A stretch of 64,000 bases of DNA from Ornithinibacter aureus (GTDB lineage Bacteria > Actinomycetota > Actinomycetes > Actinomycetales > Dermatophilaceae): NCBI RefSeq assembly GCF_009858245.1, contig NZ_VMSB01000001.1, forward strand, positions 3,043,623-3,107,622, read 5' to 3'. A model generated the notes under the pieces. The model was not told the DNA's origin. It worked only from the letters and a program-made list of their open reading frames with translations, and made no database searches. Positions 7,735-16,213 of the stretch are shown here, piece after piece (positions within the stretch are counted from its first letter, which is position 1; the number at the start of each line of letters is the position of its first letter). A program made the position numbers and the translations under genes.

Positions 7735-8544
7735 GTGAATGACACCGTGGCACCCCTGGTAACACAGAACCCTCATCCCGCCGACGACCCCATCGCCGGC
7801 ACCAGCCCCGCGGTTGAGGTCCCCACTGTCGAGGCAGCTCCCGGCGTCCGCGCGTTCGAGGTCGTGCTGACCTGGGTGGAAGAACGGATTCTCGCCGGTG
7901 AGCTAGGCGTTGGAGACCACCTGCCAGCCGAACGCGAGCTGGCACGGATGCTCGATGTCAGCCGGGCGGCTGTGCGCGAGGCGATCCGCACCCTCCAGGC
8001 TCAAGGCGTGGTCAGGTCGTCAGTAGGTGCGGGACCGGCCGGAGGCACCACCATCACCGCCGTTCCCAGCCACGCGCTGAGCCGACTGCTGCGCCAGCAC
8101 GTCGCCCTGGCGAACTTCCCGCTGCCTGACGTCATCGAGGTCCGGGTCGCGCTCGAGCGCCTCAGCGCCCGGCTCGCGGCCACCCACGCCAGCGCCGACG
8201 ACCTCGCGGCGATGCGCGACCTGCTCGACACCATGGACGACCCGGGCATCGACCGGGCGCACTTCAACGACTGTGACACGGCGTTCCACGTCAGTGTGGC
8301 CGCAGCCGCGGGCAACGCCCTGGCCCGCGACTTCACCGTTGCCATCCGCGAGTCGATGCGCCTACCCATCATGGACCGGTTCCGCACGCTCTACTCGTGG
8401 GACGCCGTCGCCCCCGCGCTCCGCCGCGACCACAAGGCGATCTACGCGGCGGTCGCCCGCGGCGACGGCACCGCGGCCGCAGCCCTGACGGAGCAGCACA
8501 TCCGCTCCGCGTGGCACACCCTCACCGTCGCCAGCTCCACATGA
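7735..8544 (+). CDS. FadR/GntR-family regulator of lactate utilisation (LldR-like)
   Basis: 269 residues from a GTG at 7735. After an about 40-residue flexible leader comes a winged-helix GntR domain (ERILAGELGVGDHLPAERELARMLDVSRAAVREAIRTL, residues about 50-110), then the all-helical FCD effector domain (DVIEVRVALERLSARLA ... HFNDCDTAFHVSVAAAAGNALARDF ... ALRRDHKAIYAAVARGD). The FCD domain carries the Asp/His residues that typically bind metal and carboxylate ligands. Divergent placement from lldP-lutABC, with palindromic sites between, argues for a lactate-responsive repressor. The proposed ligand is inference; the family also includes glycolate and fatty-acid regulators. Confidence 0.88.
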   Translation: MNDTVAPLVTQNPHPADDPIAGTSPAVEVPTVEAAPGVRAFEVVLTWVEERILAGELGVGDHLPAERELARMLDVSRAAVREAIRTLQAQGVVRSSVGAGPAGGTTITAVPSHALSRLLRQHVALANFPLPDVIEVRVALERLSARLAATHASADDLAAMRDLLDTMDDPGIDRAHFNDCDTAFHVSVAAAAGNALARDFTVAIRESMRLPIMDRFRTLYSWDAVAPALRRDHKAIYAAVARGDGTAAAALTEQHIRSAWHTLTVASST

Positions 8545-8796
8545 GGGATCGGGAGCAGGTGGACCGGTGGGCAGAATCCGGTGCGCCGTGTCGGCAGCCG
8601 TTGCGCTGCGCGGTGCGAACCGGGCGCGTCTGCCACCGTCCCGACCAACCTCCGGACGCACCCGAACCCACGTCGGCCCTTGCCGCCAACCTCAGGTGAG
8701 CCTCAGCGGAGGCCGTGCCACATACGCTCACAAGCGTGCCCTGCACAGGGCGATCTGTGTCCATCCCTGGCAATTGGCGCGAGGGACTCAAAGACG

Positions 8797-8821
8797 AAAA
8801 CCCGCTGCTCACAGCGGGTTT
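8797..8821 (-). terminator. Terminator of the tRNA-Arg gene
   Basis: AAACCCGCTG and CAGCGGGTTT pair perfectly around a CTCA loop. Read on the minus strand the stem is followed by TTTTCG, just after the tRNA 3' end at 8828. It is symmetrical enough to work in both directions. Confidence 0.75.
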
Positions 8822-8827
8822 CGTGCG

Positions 8828-8899
8828 TGCCCCCGGGCAGATTCGAACTGCCGACACCTTCTTTAGGAGAGAAGTGCTCTTCCCCTGAGCTACGAGGGC
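8828..8899 (-). tRNA. tRNA-Arg, anticodon CCT
   Basis: Read on the minus strand the 72 nt fold into a cloverleaf. The acceptor stem is GCCCTCG/CGGGGGC with one G-U pair, the anticodon stem CTTCT/AGAAG carries loop CTCCTAA (anticodon CCT, reading AGG), the T-arm is GGCAG-TTCGAAT-CTGCC, and the discriminator is A. CCA is not encoded. A terminator hairpin follows 6 nt later. Confidence 0.95.
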
Positions 8900-8951
8900 G
8901 CACGCGACCACGGTCGCGAGCCACCACAGGGTACCGGGCATACTTCCCCGA

Positions 8952-10214
8952 ATGACCACGGCGCTCACCCACGACCCCGTCCAGCAGCGGGTGGTGCGCA
9001 CCCTCGCCGGCACCCAGGTCCTCGGCGGGGTCGGCCTGTCCGCCGGAGTGGCCGTCGGCGCCCTGCTCGCCGAGGACGTCTCGGGCTCAGCGCAGTTCGC
9101 CGGCCTCGGCGGCACGTTCCAGGTGTTGGGCGCGGCCCTCATCGCCATCCCGATGTCCCGCGTCATGGCCGCCCACGGCCGCCGCCCCGGCCTGGTCCTG
9201 GGCTACGTGCTGGCCGCGACCGGTGCGATCGGCCTCATCACGGCCGGGGTGATCCGCAACTTCCCGCTGCTCCTCGTCGCGAGCGTGCTGTTCGGCGGCG
9301 CCACGGCATCCAACAGCCAGGCGAGGTATGCCGGTGCCGACCTCGCGCACCCGCAGCACCGCGCGCGTGACCTCAGCATCGTCGTGTGGGCGACCACCAT
9401 CGGCAGCGTCGTCGGCCCCAACCTCGTCGGCCCGAGCGCGCCGGTCGCGCGAGCCCTGGGTCTCCCGCTGCTCACCGGCCCGTTCCTGTTCTCGCTGCTC
9501 GGACTCCTGCTCGCCATCGCGGTCCTGCTCTGGCGGCTGCGGCCCGACCCGCTCATCGAGGCCCGGCAGCGACGGGTGGCCGACGGCGACGACTCCGGCG
9601 CGACCCACGGCTCGGTGACGCGGGGCCTGAGGGTGGCGGCCGGCATCCCCAACGCGCGCCTCGGCATCCTCACCCTGGCGCTGGGGCACGTCGTCATGGT
9701 GAGCGTCATGGTCATGACCCCGCTGCACATGAACCACGGCGGCGCCGATCTCGAGGTCATCGGCTTCGTCATCAGCATCCACATCCTCGGCATGTTCGCC
9801 TTCTCGCCGCTCACGGGCCTGGCCGTCGACCGCTTCGGCGGACGAGCCGTCGCCGTGCTGGGGTCGGCGACCCTGTCGGCGGCCGCGCTGCTGGCGTCGG
9901 CCTCACCCGAGGGGGAGTCGTGGACCCTGCTCCTGGGCCTGTTCCTGCTCGGCCTCGGGTGGTCGTGCACCCTCGTCGCCGGGTCGACCCTGCTCACCGC
10001 CGCTGTTCCCGCGCACGAGCGCCCCGGTGCGCAGGGGGCGTCCGACCTGCTCATGGGCCTGATGGCCGCGGGGGGCGGAGCGCTCGCCGGGGTGATCGTG
10101 CACCAGGTGAGCTTCGAGGCGCTGGCCCTCGGGGCCCTCGGCGTGGCGATCTCCATCGGCCTGGCCGCGGCACTGTCGGGCACTCGCGACGCCGCCACTC
10201 CGGTCGATTCCTGA
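8952..10214 (+). CDS. Major facilitator superfamily transporter
   Basis: 420 residues with about 12 membrane segments. A basic loop between helices 2 and 3 (RVMAAHGRRPGLVLGY) is the MFS motif-A equivalent, and it recurs weakly in the second half (LAVDRFGGRAVAVLG). The gene is monocistronic between a tRNA and a strong terminator. MFS exporters of this length are often multidrug or metabolite efflux pumps; no substrate can be inferred. The ATG at 8952 follows the AT-richer tract TACTTCCCCGA, and no strong ribosome site is seen. Confidence 0.88.
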   Translation: MTTALTHDPVQQRVVRTLAGTQVLGGVGLSAGVAVGALLAEDVSGSAQFAGLGGTFQVLGAALIAIPMSRVMAAHGRRPGLVLGYVLAATGAIGLITAGVIRNFPLLLVASVLFGGATASNSQARYAGADLAHPQHRARDLSIVVWATTIGSVVGPNLVGPSAPVARALGLPLLTGPFLFSLLGLLLAIAVLLWRLRPDPLIEARQRRVADGDDSGATHGSVTRGLRVAAGIPNARLGILTLALGHVVMVSVMVMTPLHMNHGGADLEVIGFVISIHILGMFAFSPLTGLAVDRFGGRAVAVLGSATLSAAALLASASPEGESWTLLLGLFLLGLGWSCTLVAGSTLLTAAVPAHERPGAQGASDLLMGLMAAGGGALAGVIVHQVSFEALALGALGVAISIGLAAALSGTRDAATPVDS

Positions 10215-10215
10215 G

Positions 10216-10259
10216 GTGGGATGCCGGGCGCGCGCCACGGCGCGCGTTCGGCACCCCAC
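10216..10259 (+). terminator. Terminator after the MFS gene
   Basis: GTGGGATGCCGGGCGCGCGCC pairs with GGCGCGCGTTCGGCACCCCAC around ACG, with small mismatches, immediately after the MFS stop. It is a very GC-rich hairpin without a T-run. Confidence 0.65.
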
Positions 10260-10299
10260 GCCGGTCACCCGGCATCCGGGACGTTGTTAGCCTGCACAG

Positions 10300-13200
10300 G
10301 TGACTGACGCGCCCCTCGACCCCCGGCGCGCCCGCGTGGACACCGCCCGCGCCGCCTGGACCCGCCACCTCGTCGACCTCGGCGGGCGCAACACCCTGCT
10401 CTGGTACCGCGACCTGCCGACCGGCACGCTCGACCTCACCACTGCGCACCCCGGCGGCGTGGCGATGCTGCTCGCGGGCAAGCCGACCAAGCTCTCCGAC
10501 CTCGTGCGTGAGCCCGCCGCCCTCGACGAGGCCCGCCGTCGCGCCCGGGCGATCGCGGCCAAGACGCGCGAACTCGCCCAGGAACGCGGCATCCTCACCG
10601 GGTTCCTCGCCATCGGCATGGCGTCCTGGACGGTGCGCCTGCCCGACGGGCGCACCGCCACCCGGGCCCCCGCCGCCCCGGTCCTGCTGCGCGCCTGCAC
10701 CCTGCGCGCGACCGGCGCAGCCCAGGGCGACTACACCCTCGACCTCGACGGCGACCTCGAACTCAACCCCGTGCTTGTGCACTACCTGGCCTCCGAGCAG
10801 GGCATCGGCCTCGACGCCGACGCCATCGAGGCGCTCGCCACCCCCGGCCAGACCTTCGACCCCTACCCCATCTACGCGGCGCTCGCGCAGGCCTGCGCGG
10901 ACGTGCCCGACTTCGCGGTGACCCCCCGCCTGGTCCTCGGCACGTTCTCCTACGCGAAGCTCCCGATGGTCGCCGACCTCGCCGTTCAGGCCGAGACCCT
11001 GGCCGACCACGACGTCGTCGCGGCCCTCGCCGGCGACCCCGACGCGTTGCGCTCGGTGCGCTCCGACCTCGACCCGCAACGCCGCGACGTCGACGTCGAC
11101 GGTGCGGCACCGGGGCGGGACGTCCTCGTCCTCGACGCCGACAGCAGCCAGCAGGAGGCCATCGAGGCGGTGCGCACCGGCGCCCACCTCGTCATCCACG
11201 GCCCACCCGGCACCGGCAAGTCGCAGACGATCTCCAACCTCATTGCGACCCTCGCCGCCGACGGCAAGCGGGTGCTCTTCGTCGCCGAGAAGCGGGCAGC
11301 CATCGACGCCGTCGTCGGTCGCCTCGACCGCGTCGGCCTCGGCGGGCTCGTCCTCGACCTGCACGCCGGTGCCCAGGGCCGTCGCCGTATCGCGCGCGAC
11401 CTCGCCGGCGCCCTCGACCAGCGCTCCACCCTCGGCCGCCCGGCTCCTTCCGCAGTGGGGAGACCGAAGATCACGTCGGATGCCGCGGCCTCCCGCGTTG
11501 TCGACCCCACCTCCGCGCGGCGCACGACCGCAGCGGCCCTGACCGACCACGTCGGGGTGCTCCACGACCCGCGTGAGCCGTGGGGAGTGTCGCTGTACGA
11601 GGTGCAGGAAGCGGTCTGCGCGTTCGCCAGCACGCCGGTTCCGCCGCGTTCGCGGGTCCGGCTGCGCGGGGGAGAGCTCGCAACCCTCGACCGCGACGAG
11701 CTGACCTCGGCCGCCACGACGATGGCGACCCTGGGGTCGATCGCCGACTGGGACGGCCCGGGAGCCGACGACCCGTGGTTCGGGGCCGGCATCCGCACCG
11801 CAGACGAGGCCGACGAGGCCCGCACCCGGGTCCAGCGCCTCGCAGGCGGCGGGGTCGACGCCACGGCGAGCACCCTGGCCGACGTCTTCCGCGGCATCCG
11901 CCTGCCCGAGACGCCGACGAGCCGCGACTGGGGCAAGGTGCTCACGACCGTCGGTCAGGTGCGCGACACCCTCGAGGCCTTCCGCCCCGAGGTCTTCGAC
12001 ATCCCGCTCGACGACCTCGTGACCGCCACCGGGGACAGGGCCTACCGGCGCGCCGTCGGCTCCGACCTCGGCTGGATCGAGCGGTGGCGGCTGCGGCGGC
12101 AGGCCCGTGCCCTGCTGCGCCCCGGTCGCCCACCGGCGAGCCTGCACGCGGCCCTGGCTGCTGCTAGCGAGCAGCGCATCGCCTGGCGCGAACTGGCCGG
12201 CTCCGGCGGTCGGCCCGAGATCCCGGTCGAGCTCGACCGGGCCCGGCAGGCCCACGCCGCCCTCGTCGACGACATCGCCTGGCTGGACGAGCGACTGCCC
12301 ACCAGTGAGCCCACGGCGGACGACCGAAACCCTGGCGCGCCCGGCGACCACCCTGCTGCACGCACCGGGCTGACCCCGCTCGTCGGCCTCGACCTCCCCG
12401 CGCTCCAGGCCCGGGCCGACTCGCTGGCCGCCCGCCTGGACCGCCTCGCCGTGGCACCCACGGTGAGGGGCGCGCTCGACGAGCTCACGGCATCCGGACT
12501 GGGCCCGCTCGTCGACGACCTGCGCACGCGCGCGGTGCCGGCAGAGCAGGTCGGCGTCGAGGTCGAGTGGGTGTGGTGGTCCTCGCTCGCCGAGGAGATC
12601 GCGACCCGTGACCCGCGGGTGGCGGCACACGACGGTCGGGCGCTGACACGCACCGTCGCCGAGTTCGCCGAGAGCGACCGCGCGGTCGTCGCGGGCAACG
12701 CCGACCGGGTGCTCGCGGCCGTCGGTGACCGCATCGCCCAGGTGCTGCGCGATCACCCCGAGCAGGAGACCTTGCTGCGTGCCGAGGGGGCCCGGGCCCG
12801 ACGGCTCGCACCGCTGCGCGACCTCGTGACGCGGTGCCCCGACCTCGTCCTCGCGGTTGCGCCCTGCTGGGTGATGAGCCCGCTCGTCGTCGCGTCGGTG
12901 CTGCCGCCGGGGCAGTGGTTCGACGTCGTCGTCTTCGACGAGGCCTCGCAGATCCCGCCCGCAGAGGCGGTGTCGGCGATCTCGCGGGCCCGCCAGGTCG
13001 TCGTCGCCGGGGACTCGCGCCAGCTGCCGCCGACGTCGTTCTTCACGACGGTCAGTGATGGTGAGGCTGCGGCCGTCGGCGCCGACGAGGCGATCACCGA
13101 GGGGGCCGAGTCGATCCTCGACGTGCTCGCCGCCGCGCTCCCGAGCCGGCGCCTGACCTGGCACTACCGCTCCCTCGACGAGCGGCTCATCGCGTTCGCC

Positions 13201-14280
13201 AACGCCGAGGTCTACGAGGGGTCACTCGTGACCTTTCCCGGCACCGGGGTCGACCCCGTGGTGCGTCACGAACTGGTCGACGGCGTCGGCATGGTCGCGC
13301 AGGGGGAGGGGGCCGTCGAGACGACCTCGGCGGAGGTCGACCGCGTGGTCGAGCTCGTGCTCGAGCACGCCCGGACCCGACCGGAGCGTTCGCTGGGCGT
13401 CATCGCGCTCGGTATCACCCACGCCACGCGCGTCGAGGATGCCGTGCGCCGCGCCATCGGCGGGCTCGACGACGAGGCGCTCGCGTTCTTCGACGAGGAC
13501 CGGCCCGAGGCGTTCTTCGTCAAGAACCTCGAGCGCGTGCAGGGCGACGAGCGCGACGACGTCATCCTCACGGTCGGCTACGGCAAGACCCCCCACGGCC
13601 GGGTGCTGCACCGGTTCGGCCCGCTCAACACCGAGGGCGGGGAGCGCCGCCTCAACGTCGCCATCACCCGGGCCCGCCGGTCGATGACGGTCGTGTCGTC
13701 GATCGCGGCGGGTGACCTCGACCCGGCCCGGCTCAAGGCGCGGGGGGCCGTCATGCTGCGTGACTTCCTGGCGTACGCCGCGACCGGATCGCTGCCCGGG
13801 TCGGTGCCGCCGTCGGATGCCGGTGCGTCGGCTTCGCCGGTCGACTCACCTGCCGCTGTGAACGGGTCGGATGCCGCGGATGCTGCGGATGCCGGCACGC
13901 CCGGTTCGCCGGTCGATGTCCACGCGGCCGTGGTGGTTGCCGGTGGCTCGCGGTCTGTCGTGCTGGCCGACCTCGCCCGCCAGCTGCGCGGGCACGGCCT
14001 GGTCGTCCACGAGGGTGTCGGCTCCTCGGCGGACCCCGTCGACCTGGCCGTCGAGGACCCTCGCCGCCCGGGTCGGCTCGTGCTCGCGGTGGAGTCCGAC
14101 GGGCCGCAGTACGCGGCGATGCGCACCACCCGCGACCGCGACCGGCTGCGCGCGGAGCAGCTGGAGCGGCTCGGGTGGCGGCACCTGCGGGTGTGGTCCA
14201 CCGACGTCTTCCGTGACCCGGCGCGCGATGTCGCCCGGATCCTCAAGGCCGTGGGGGTACGCGATGCCTCAGGGGAGTGA
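10300..14280 (+). CDS. DUF4011-type SF1 helicase with C-terminal nuclease domain
   Basis: 1326 residues from a GTG. Residues about 1-120 form the DUF4011 region (RHLVDLGGRNTLLWYRDL). A superfamily 1 helicase core follows: Walker A GPPGTGKSQT near residue 300, DEASQIPPAEAVSAISRARQ near 876 (motif II), GDSRQLPPTSFF (motif III), and LNVAITRARR near 1120 (motif VI). The C-terminal about 110 residues (LAVESDGPQYAAMRTTRDRDRLR, LGWRHLRVWSTDVFRDP) match an MTES_1575/DUF559-like PD-(D/E)XK nuclease. Between about 1155 and 1205 lies a repeat-rich Ser/Ala/Asp linker. This architecture is widespread in actinobacteria and is inferred to process nucleic acids; a defence or repair role is possible but not shown. 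The next small gene overlaps its end. Confidence 0.88.
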   Translation: MTDAPLDPRRARVDTARAAWTRHLVDLGGRNTLLWYRDLPTGTLDLTTAHPGGVAMLLAGKPTKLSDLVREPAALDEARRRARAIAAKTRELAQERGILTGFLAIGMASWTVRLPDGRTATRAPAAPVLLRACTLRATGAAQGDYTLDLDGDLELNPVLVHYLASEQGIGLDADAIEALATPGQTFDPYPIYAALAQACADVPDFAVTPRLVLGTFSYAKLPMVADLAVQAETLADHDVVAALAGDPDALRSVRSDLDPQRRDVDVDGAAPGRDVLVLDADSSQQEAIEAVRTGAHLVIHGPPGTGKSQTISNLIATLAADGKRVLFVAEKRAAIDAVVGRLDRVGLGGLVLDLHAGAQGRRRIARDLAGALDQRSTLGRPAPSAVGRPKITSDAAASRVVDPTSARRTTAAALTDHVGVLHDPREPWGVSLYEVQEAVCAFASTPVPPRSRVRLRGGELATLDRDELTSAATTMATLGSIADWDGPGADDPWFGAGIRTADEADEARTRVQRLAGGGVDATASTLADVFRGIRLPETPTSRDWGKVLTTVGQVRDTLEAFRPEVFDIPLDDLVTATGDRAYRRAVGSDLGWIERWRLRRQARALLRPGRPPASLHAALAAASEQRIAWRELAGSGGRPEIPVELDRARQAHAALVDDIAWLDERLPTSEPTADDRNPGAPGDHPAARTGLTPLVGLDLPALQARADSLAARLDRLAVAPTVRGALDELTASGLGPLVDDLRTRAVPAEQVGVEVEWVWWSSLAEEIATRDPRVAAHDGRALTRTVAEFAESDRAVVAGNADRVLAAVGDRIAQVLRDHPEQETLLRAEGARARRLAPLRDLVTRCPDLVLAVAPCWVMSPLVVASVLPPGQWFDVVVFDEASQIPPAEAVSAISRARQVVVAGDSRQLPPTSFFTTVSDGEAAAVGADEAITEGAESILDVLAAALPSRRLTWHYRSLDERLIAFANAEVYEGSLVTFPGTGVDPVVRHELVDGVGMVAQGEGAVETTSAEVDRVVELVLEHARTRPERSLGVIALGITHATRVEDAVRRAIGGLDDEALAFFDEDRPEAFFVKNLERVQGDERDDVILTVGYGKTPHGRVLHRFGPLNTEGGERRLNVAITRARRSMTVVSSIAAGDLDPARLKARGAVMLRDFLAYAATGSLPGSVPPSDAGASASPVDSPAAVNGSDAADAADAGTPGSPVDVHAAVVVAGGSRSVVLADLARQLRGHGLVVHEGVGSSADPVDLAVEDPRRPGRLVLAVESDGPQYAAMRTTRDRDRLRAEQLERLGWRHLRVWSTDVFRDPARDVARILKAVGVRDASGE

Positions 14281-14572
14281 CCCCACCCCGGGGGAGGGCG
14301 CTGACGTGGGAGCCGACGGAACTGACACGGCATCCGATGTCGGACAGTGGCAGGTGCCCGGCCAACCCGAGCGCGAGAAGCTGGCGCCGCCACCGGCCGA
14401 GGGCCTACCCGGGCCGGGCAGGCGCACGAAGCGTCGGCGGGCCGTGCGCAGCGGCACCAACCCGTCGGCGGAGGACCTGCCGGACGTCGTGCCGCCCCGC
14501 GAGGAGCCTGCACCGGGCGAGAGTGCGCACGAGCGCTGGCTGCGCGAGCAGCGCCCACCCCACTGGGAGTAG
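14264..14572 (+). CDS. Small hypothetical protein coupled to the DUF4011 helicase
   Basis: 102 residues from the ATG at 14264, overlapping the helicase stop by 17 nt, so probably co-translated. It is mostly disordered and charged: an acidic, Gly/Asp-rich N-terminus, a basic middle (GRRTKRRRAVRSG) and a conserved-looking end, HERWLREQRPPHWE. The W-L-R-E-Q-R-P-P-H-W tail recurs in small actinobacterial proteins of unknown function (recalled). No domain is assignable. The coupling suggests an accessory of the helicase, but this is inference. Confidence 0.65.
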   Translation: MPQGSDPTPGEGADVGADGTDTASDVGQWQVPGQPEREKLAPPPAEGLPGPGRRTKRRRAVRSGTNPSAEDLPDVVPPREEPAPGESAHERWLREQRPPHWE

Positions 14573-14604
14573 CTCCCCCCACCGTCTGGGAGCACCCCCC
14601 CAAA

Positions 14605-14675
14605 GACTTCGTGCGACTTCCTTACCGATTGTCGGCCGGATCAGGCTCGAACCGGTACGCACGTCGCACGAAGTC
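14605..14675. repeat. Long inverted repeat with 13-bp perfect arms
   Basis: GACTTCGTGCGAC at 14605-14617 is the exact reverse complement of GTCGCACGAAGTC at 14663-14675. The inner sequence has a second pairing (TACCG near 14623 with CGGTA near 14653). It lies in the convergent gap between the helicase operon and mscL, and could act as a bidirectional terminator or a mobile repeat. Confidence 0.7.
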
Positions 14676-14681
14676 GGTGCT

Positions 14682-14715
14682 GTACCTGGAGCGACCTATT
14701 GGTCGATCTGGGTAC
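14682..14715. repeat. GACCTATTGGTC palindromic repeat, copy 1
   Basis: Outer arms GTACC and GGTAC flank the core GCGACCTATTGGTCGAT. The same core occurs twice near 26.05-26.13 kb and three times at 46.78-46.93 kb, always between genes or at a gene end. See the other copies and the findings. Confidence 0.85.
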
Positions 14716-14790
14716 GTGGCCGGGCGGACGTCTGGGTGCACAGCCGGAGGGGATTCGCGGTGCGTGGCCGGACGGACTTCTGGGTCCGTG
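14712..14790. repeat. Imperfect direct repeats of a GTGGCCGG-containing unit
   Basis: The unit G-G-T-R-C-GTGGCCGG-R-CGGAC-K-TCTGGGT occurs at about 14711-14738 and again at about 14758-14786, with a partial third copy after it. It directly follows the palindromic repeat, so the gap between the helicase operon and mscL is largely repeat DNA. Confidence 0.6.
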
Positions 14791-14824
14791 CCCGGGGGGC
14801 GCTGGTCGGCGGGGCCTAACTCCC

Positions 14825-14909
14825 GTCGCAGATCCTTGCTCCGGATGCGCGCCGTTGCAGCAGCGCACATCCGGAGTAAGGACTCACATCGGGAGTAAGG
14901 ATCTGCGAC
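14825..14909. repeat. Nested inverted repeat containing 19-bp direct units
   Basis: GTCGCAGATCCTT (14825-14837) pairs with AAGGATCTGCGAC (14897-14909), and inside it CTCCGGATG (14839-14847) pairs with CATCCGGAG (14868-14876). Two direct units, each starting CATC(C/G)GGAGTAAGGA, begin at 14868 and 14887, a 19-bp period that recurs in the array at 27.25 kb. It ends 13 nt from the mscL stop and could double as a terminator. Confidence 0.8.
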
Positions 14910-14922
14910 AAGCCGGACTGGG

Positions 14923-15291
14923 TCAGGCGCGGCCGCGCAGGAGGGCGTCGCGGATCTCGGTGAGCAGCACGGTGTCGGCGTTGGGGGCCTCGTCCTCTTC
15001 CTCGCTCTTGACGAACTTGGCCTTGGCCAGCTCGTACGGCTTGACGATGAAGAAGTAGACGATGAAGGCCATCAGCAGGAAGGCCACGAGGGCGGTGAGG
15101 AACGGGCCGACAGTCGACATGCCGAAAGGCGTCCACTCATCGAAGCTGGGCGCCCCGCCGGCCTTGGCGAGGAGTTCGACGATGACGTCCGTGAAGGCCT
15201 TGACCAGGGTGGCAAAGGCGGCGCCGATGATGAACGCGACGGCGAGCTCGATGAGGTTGCCGCGCAGGATGAAGTCCTTGAAACCCTTCAT
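14923..15291 (-). CDS. mscL: Large-conductance mechanosensitive channel
   Basis: 122 residues from the ATG at 15291, with AAGGAG 8 nt upstream; the longer open frame is not needed. MscL opens under membrane tension to release solutes during hypo-osmotic shock. Visible are the amphipathic N-terminus MKGFKDFILRGN, TM1 (LIELAVAFIIGAAFATLVKAF, with the pore-lining small residues), a short periplasmic loop, TM2 (FLTALVAFLLMAFIVYFFIV) and a charged cytoplasmic helix (KFVKSEEEDEAPNADTVLLTEIRDAL). The position beside the SAF, FmdB and folate genes resembles that of Rv0985c in M. tuberculosis. Confidence 0.96.
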   Translation of the reverse strand: MKGFKDFILRGNLIELAVAFIIGAAFATLVKAFTDVIVELLAKAGGAPSFDEWTPFGMSTVGPFLTALVAFLLMAFIVYFFIVKPYELAKAKFVKSEEEDEAPNADTVLLTEIRDALLRGRA

Positions 15292-15420
15292 GGGTTTGCT
15301 CCTTGGGTGGTTGAACGATGACCAACGAATGTGGGCAGGGCTGCTGCCCGCGCCGACAAGCGTAGACGTGCCCTGCGCTCGGTCTTGCATCGAGCGACCC
15401 CGCCGGCAGCCGCTCCCGGG

Positions 15421-15503
15421 GTGCACGACGTCGGATTCCCTCCGGTCACCGCCGTCAGCCGCGCGCGGAGTGGCTGGAGTGCAATACGTCGGATGCCGTC
15501 CGG
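15421..15503. repeat. Pair of 25-bp imperfect direct repeats
   Basis: GTGCA-N2-ACGTCGGAT-N-CC-N-TCCGG occurs at 15421-15445 and 15479-15503, 58 bp apart, upstream of mscL and just past the end of the SAF gene. Five positions differ. Possible protein-binding sites; no known motif is recognised. Confidence 0.55.
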
Positions 15504-15512
15504 CCAAAGACC

Positions 15513-16175
15513 TCAGCCGGTGCCGACGACGGTGACAGTGACCGGGCCGTCGAGGGCGCCGTGCCCGCGCAGCACAGCGTCGGCCTCGGCGACGGTCAGC
15601 GACAGCACGACACCGCGTGGGGCTGACTCACCCGCAAGGAGCACTCCACCCGGCGCCACGAGCGGGTCGACGGCGAGCACCCGCGCACCCACGGCGAGCG
15701 GGGCGCCACCGGCCACCGGGTAGACCCGAGCGGTGGCCCCCACCGGCAACAGGTCGACCGAGGCAGGGTCGGCCGCCACCACGTGCAGCGCCACCCGACC
15801 CGGGGGAAGACCGTCGACTGCCGCCCGCGGAACCAACCGGCTCGCCGTCAGCGCCTCGCCCGTGACCAGGCCCGCCGCCACCCGGCGCCCGAGCGCATCC
15901 GACGGTGACGCGATTGCCCCGGGCTGGGCTGCCTCCACAGGCACCCGCGCCGGGCGCACGTCGCCATCGGCCAGCACGGCACCCGCAGGGACCTCGCGGG
16001 CAGCCACGAGCACCATCACCGTCGGGGCAGGTGCAGGCCGGGCCGCGCTCGTCGCGAGCACGACGGCGCAGGCGGCCAACCCGGCCGAGAGCACGCGTCG
16101 CACCACCCGGCGCCGCCACTGGGCTCGCCGGCCGGAGCCGGTGACGGAGGGGAAGGGACGAGGGACGCGTGTCAT
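15513..16175 (-). CDS. SAF-domain protein (CpaB/RcpC-like)
   Basis: 220 residues: a basic cytoplasmic start (RRAQWRRRVVRRVL), one membrane anchor (LSAGLAACAVVLATSAA, residues about 29-46), then a SAF domain (VLVAAREVPAGAVLADGDVRPARVP ... LGRRVAAGLVTGEALTASRLV) and a second beta-rich domain (GATARVYPVAGG). This matches the N-terminal half of Flp-pilus assembly protein CpaB/RcpC. No tad or flp pilus genes are nearby, so it is an orphan; actinobacteria often carry such a gene next to fmdB and the folate gene. The exact role is unknown, likely at the outer face of the membrane. Confidence 0.8.
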   Translation of the reverse strand: MTRVPRPFPSVTGSGRRAQWRRRVVRRVLSAGLAACAVVLATSAARPAPAPTVMVLVAAREVPAGAVLADGDVRPARVPVEAAQPGAIASPSDALGRRVAAGLVTGEALTASRLVPRAAVDGLPPGRVALHVVAADPASVDLLPVGATARVYPVAGGAPLAVGARVLAVDPLVAPGGVLLAGESAPRGVVLSLTVAEADAVLRGHGALDGPVTVTVVGTG

Positions 16176-16213
16176 GGCCCGACGCTAGGCGCGCCGGGAC
16201 GGCATCCGGGATC

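Noticed and set aside
10051-13164. 1037-residue open frame on the minus strand
   Set aside because: It is the antisense shadow of the DUF4011 helicase, rich in Gly/Arg/Asp/Val and without domains.
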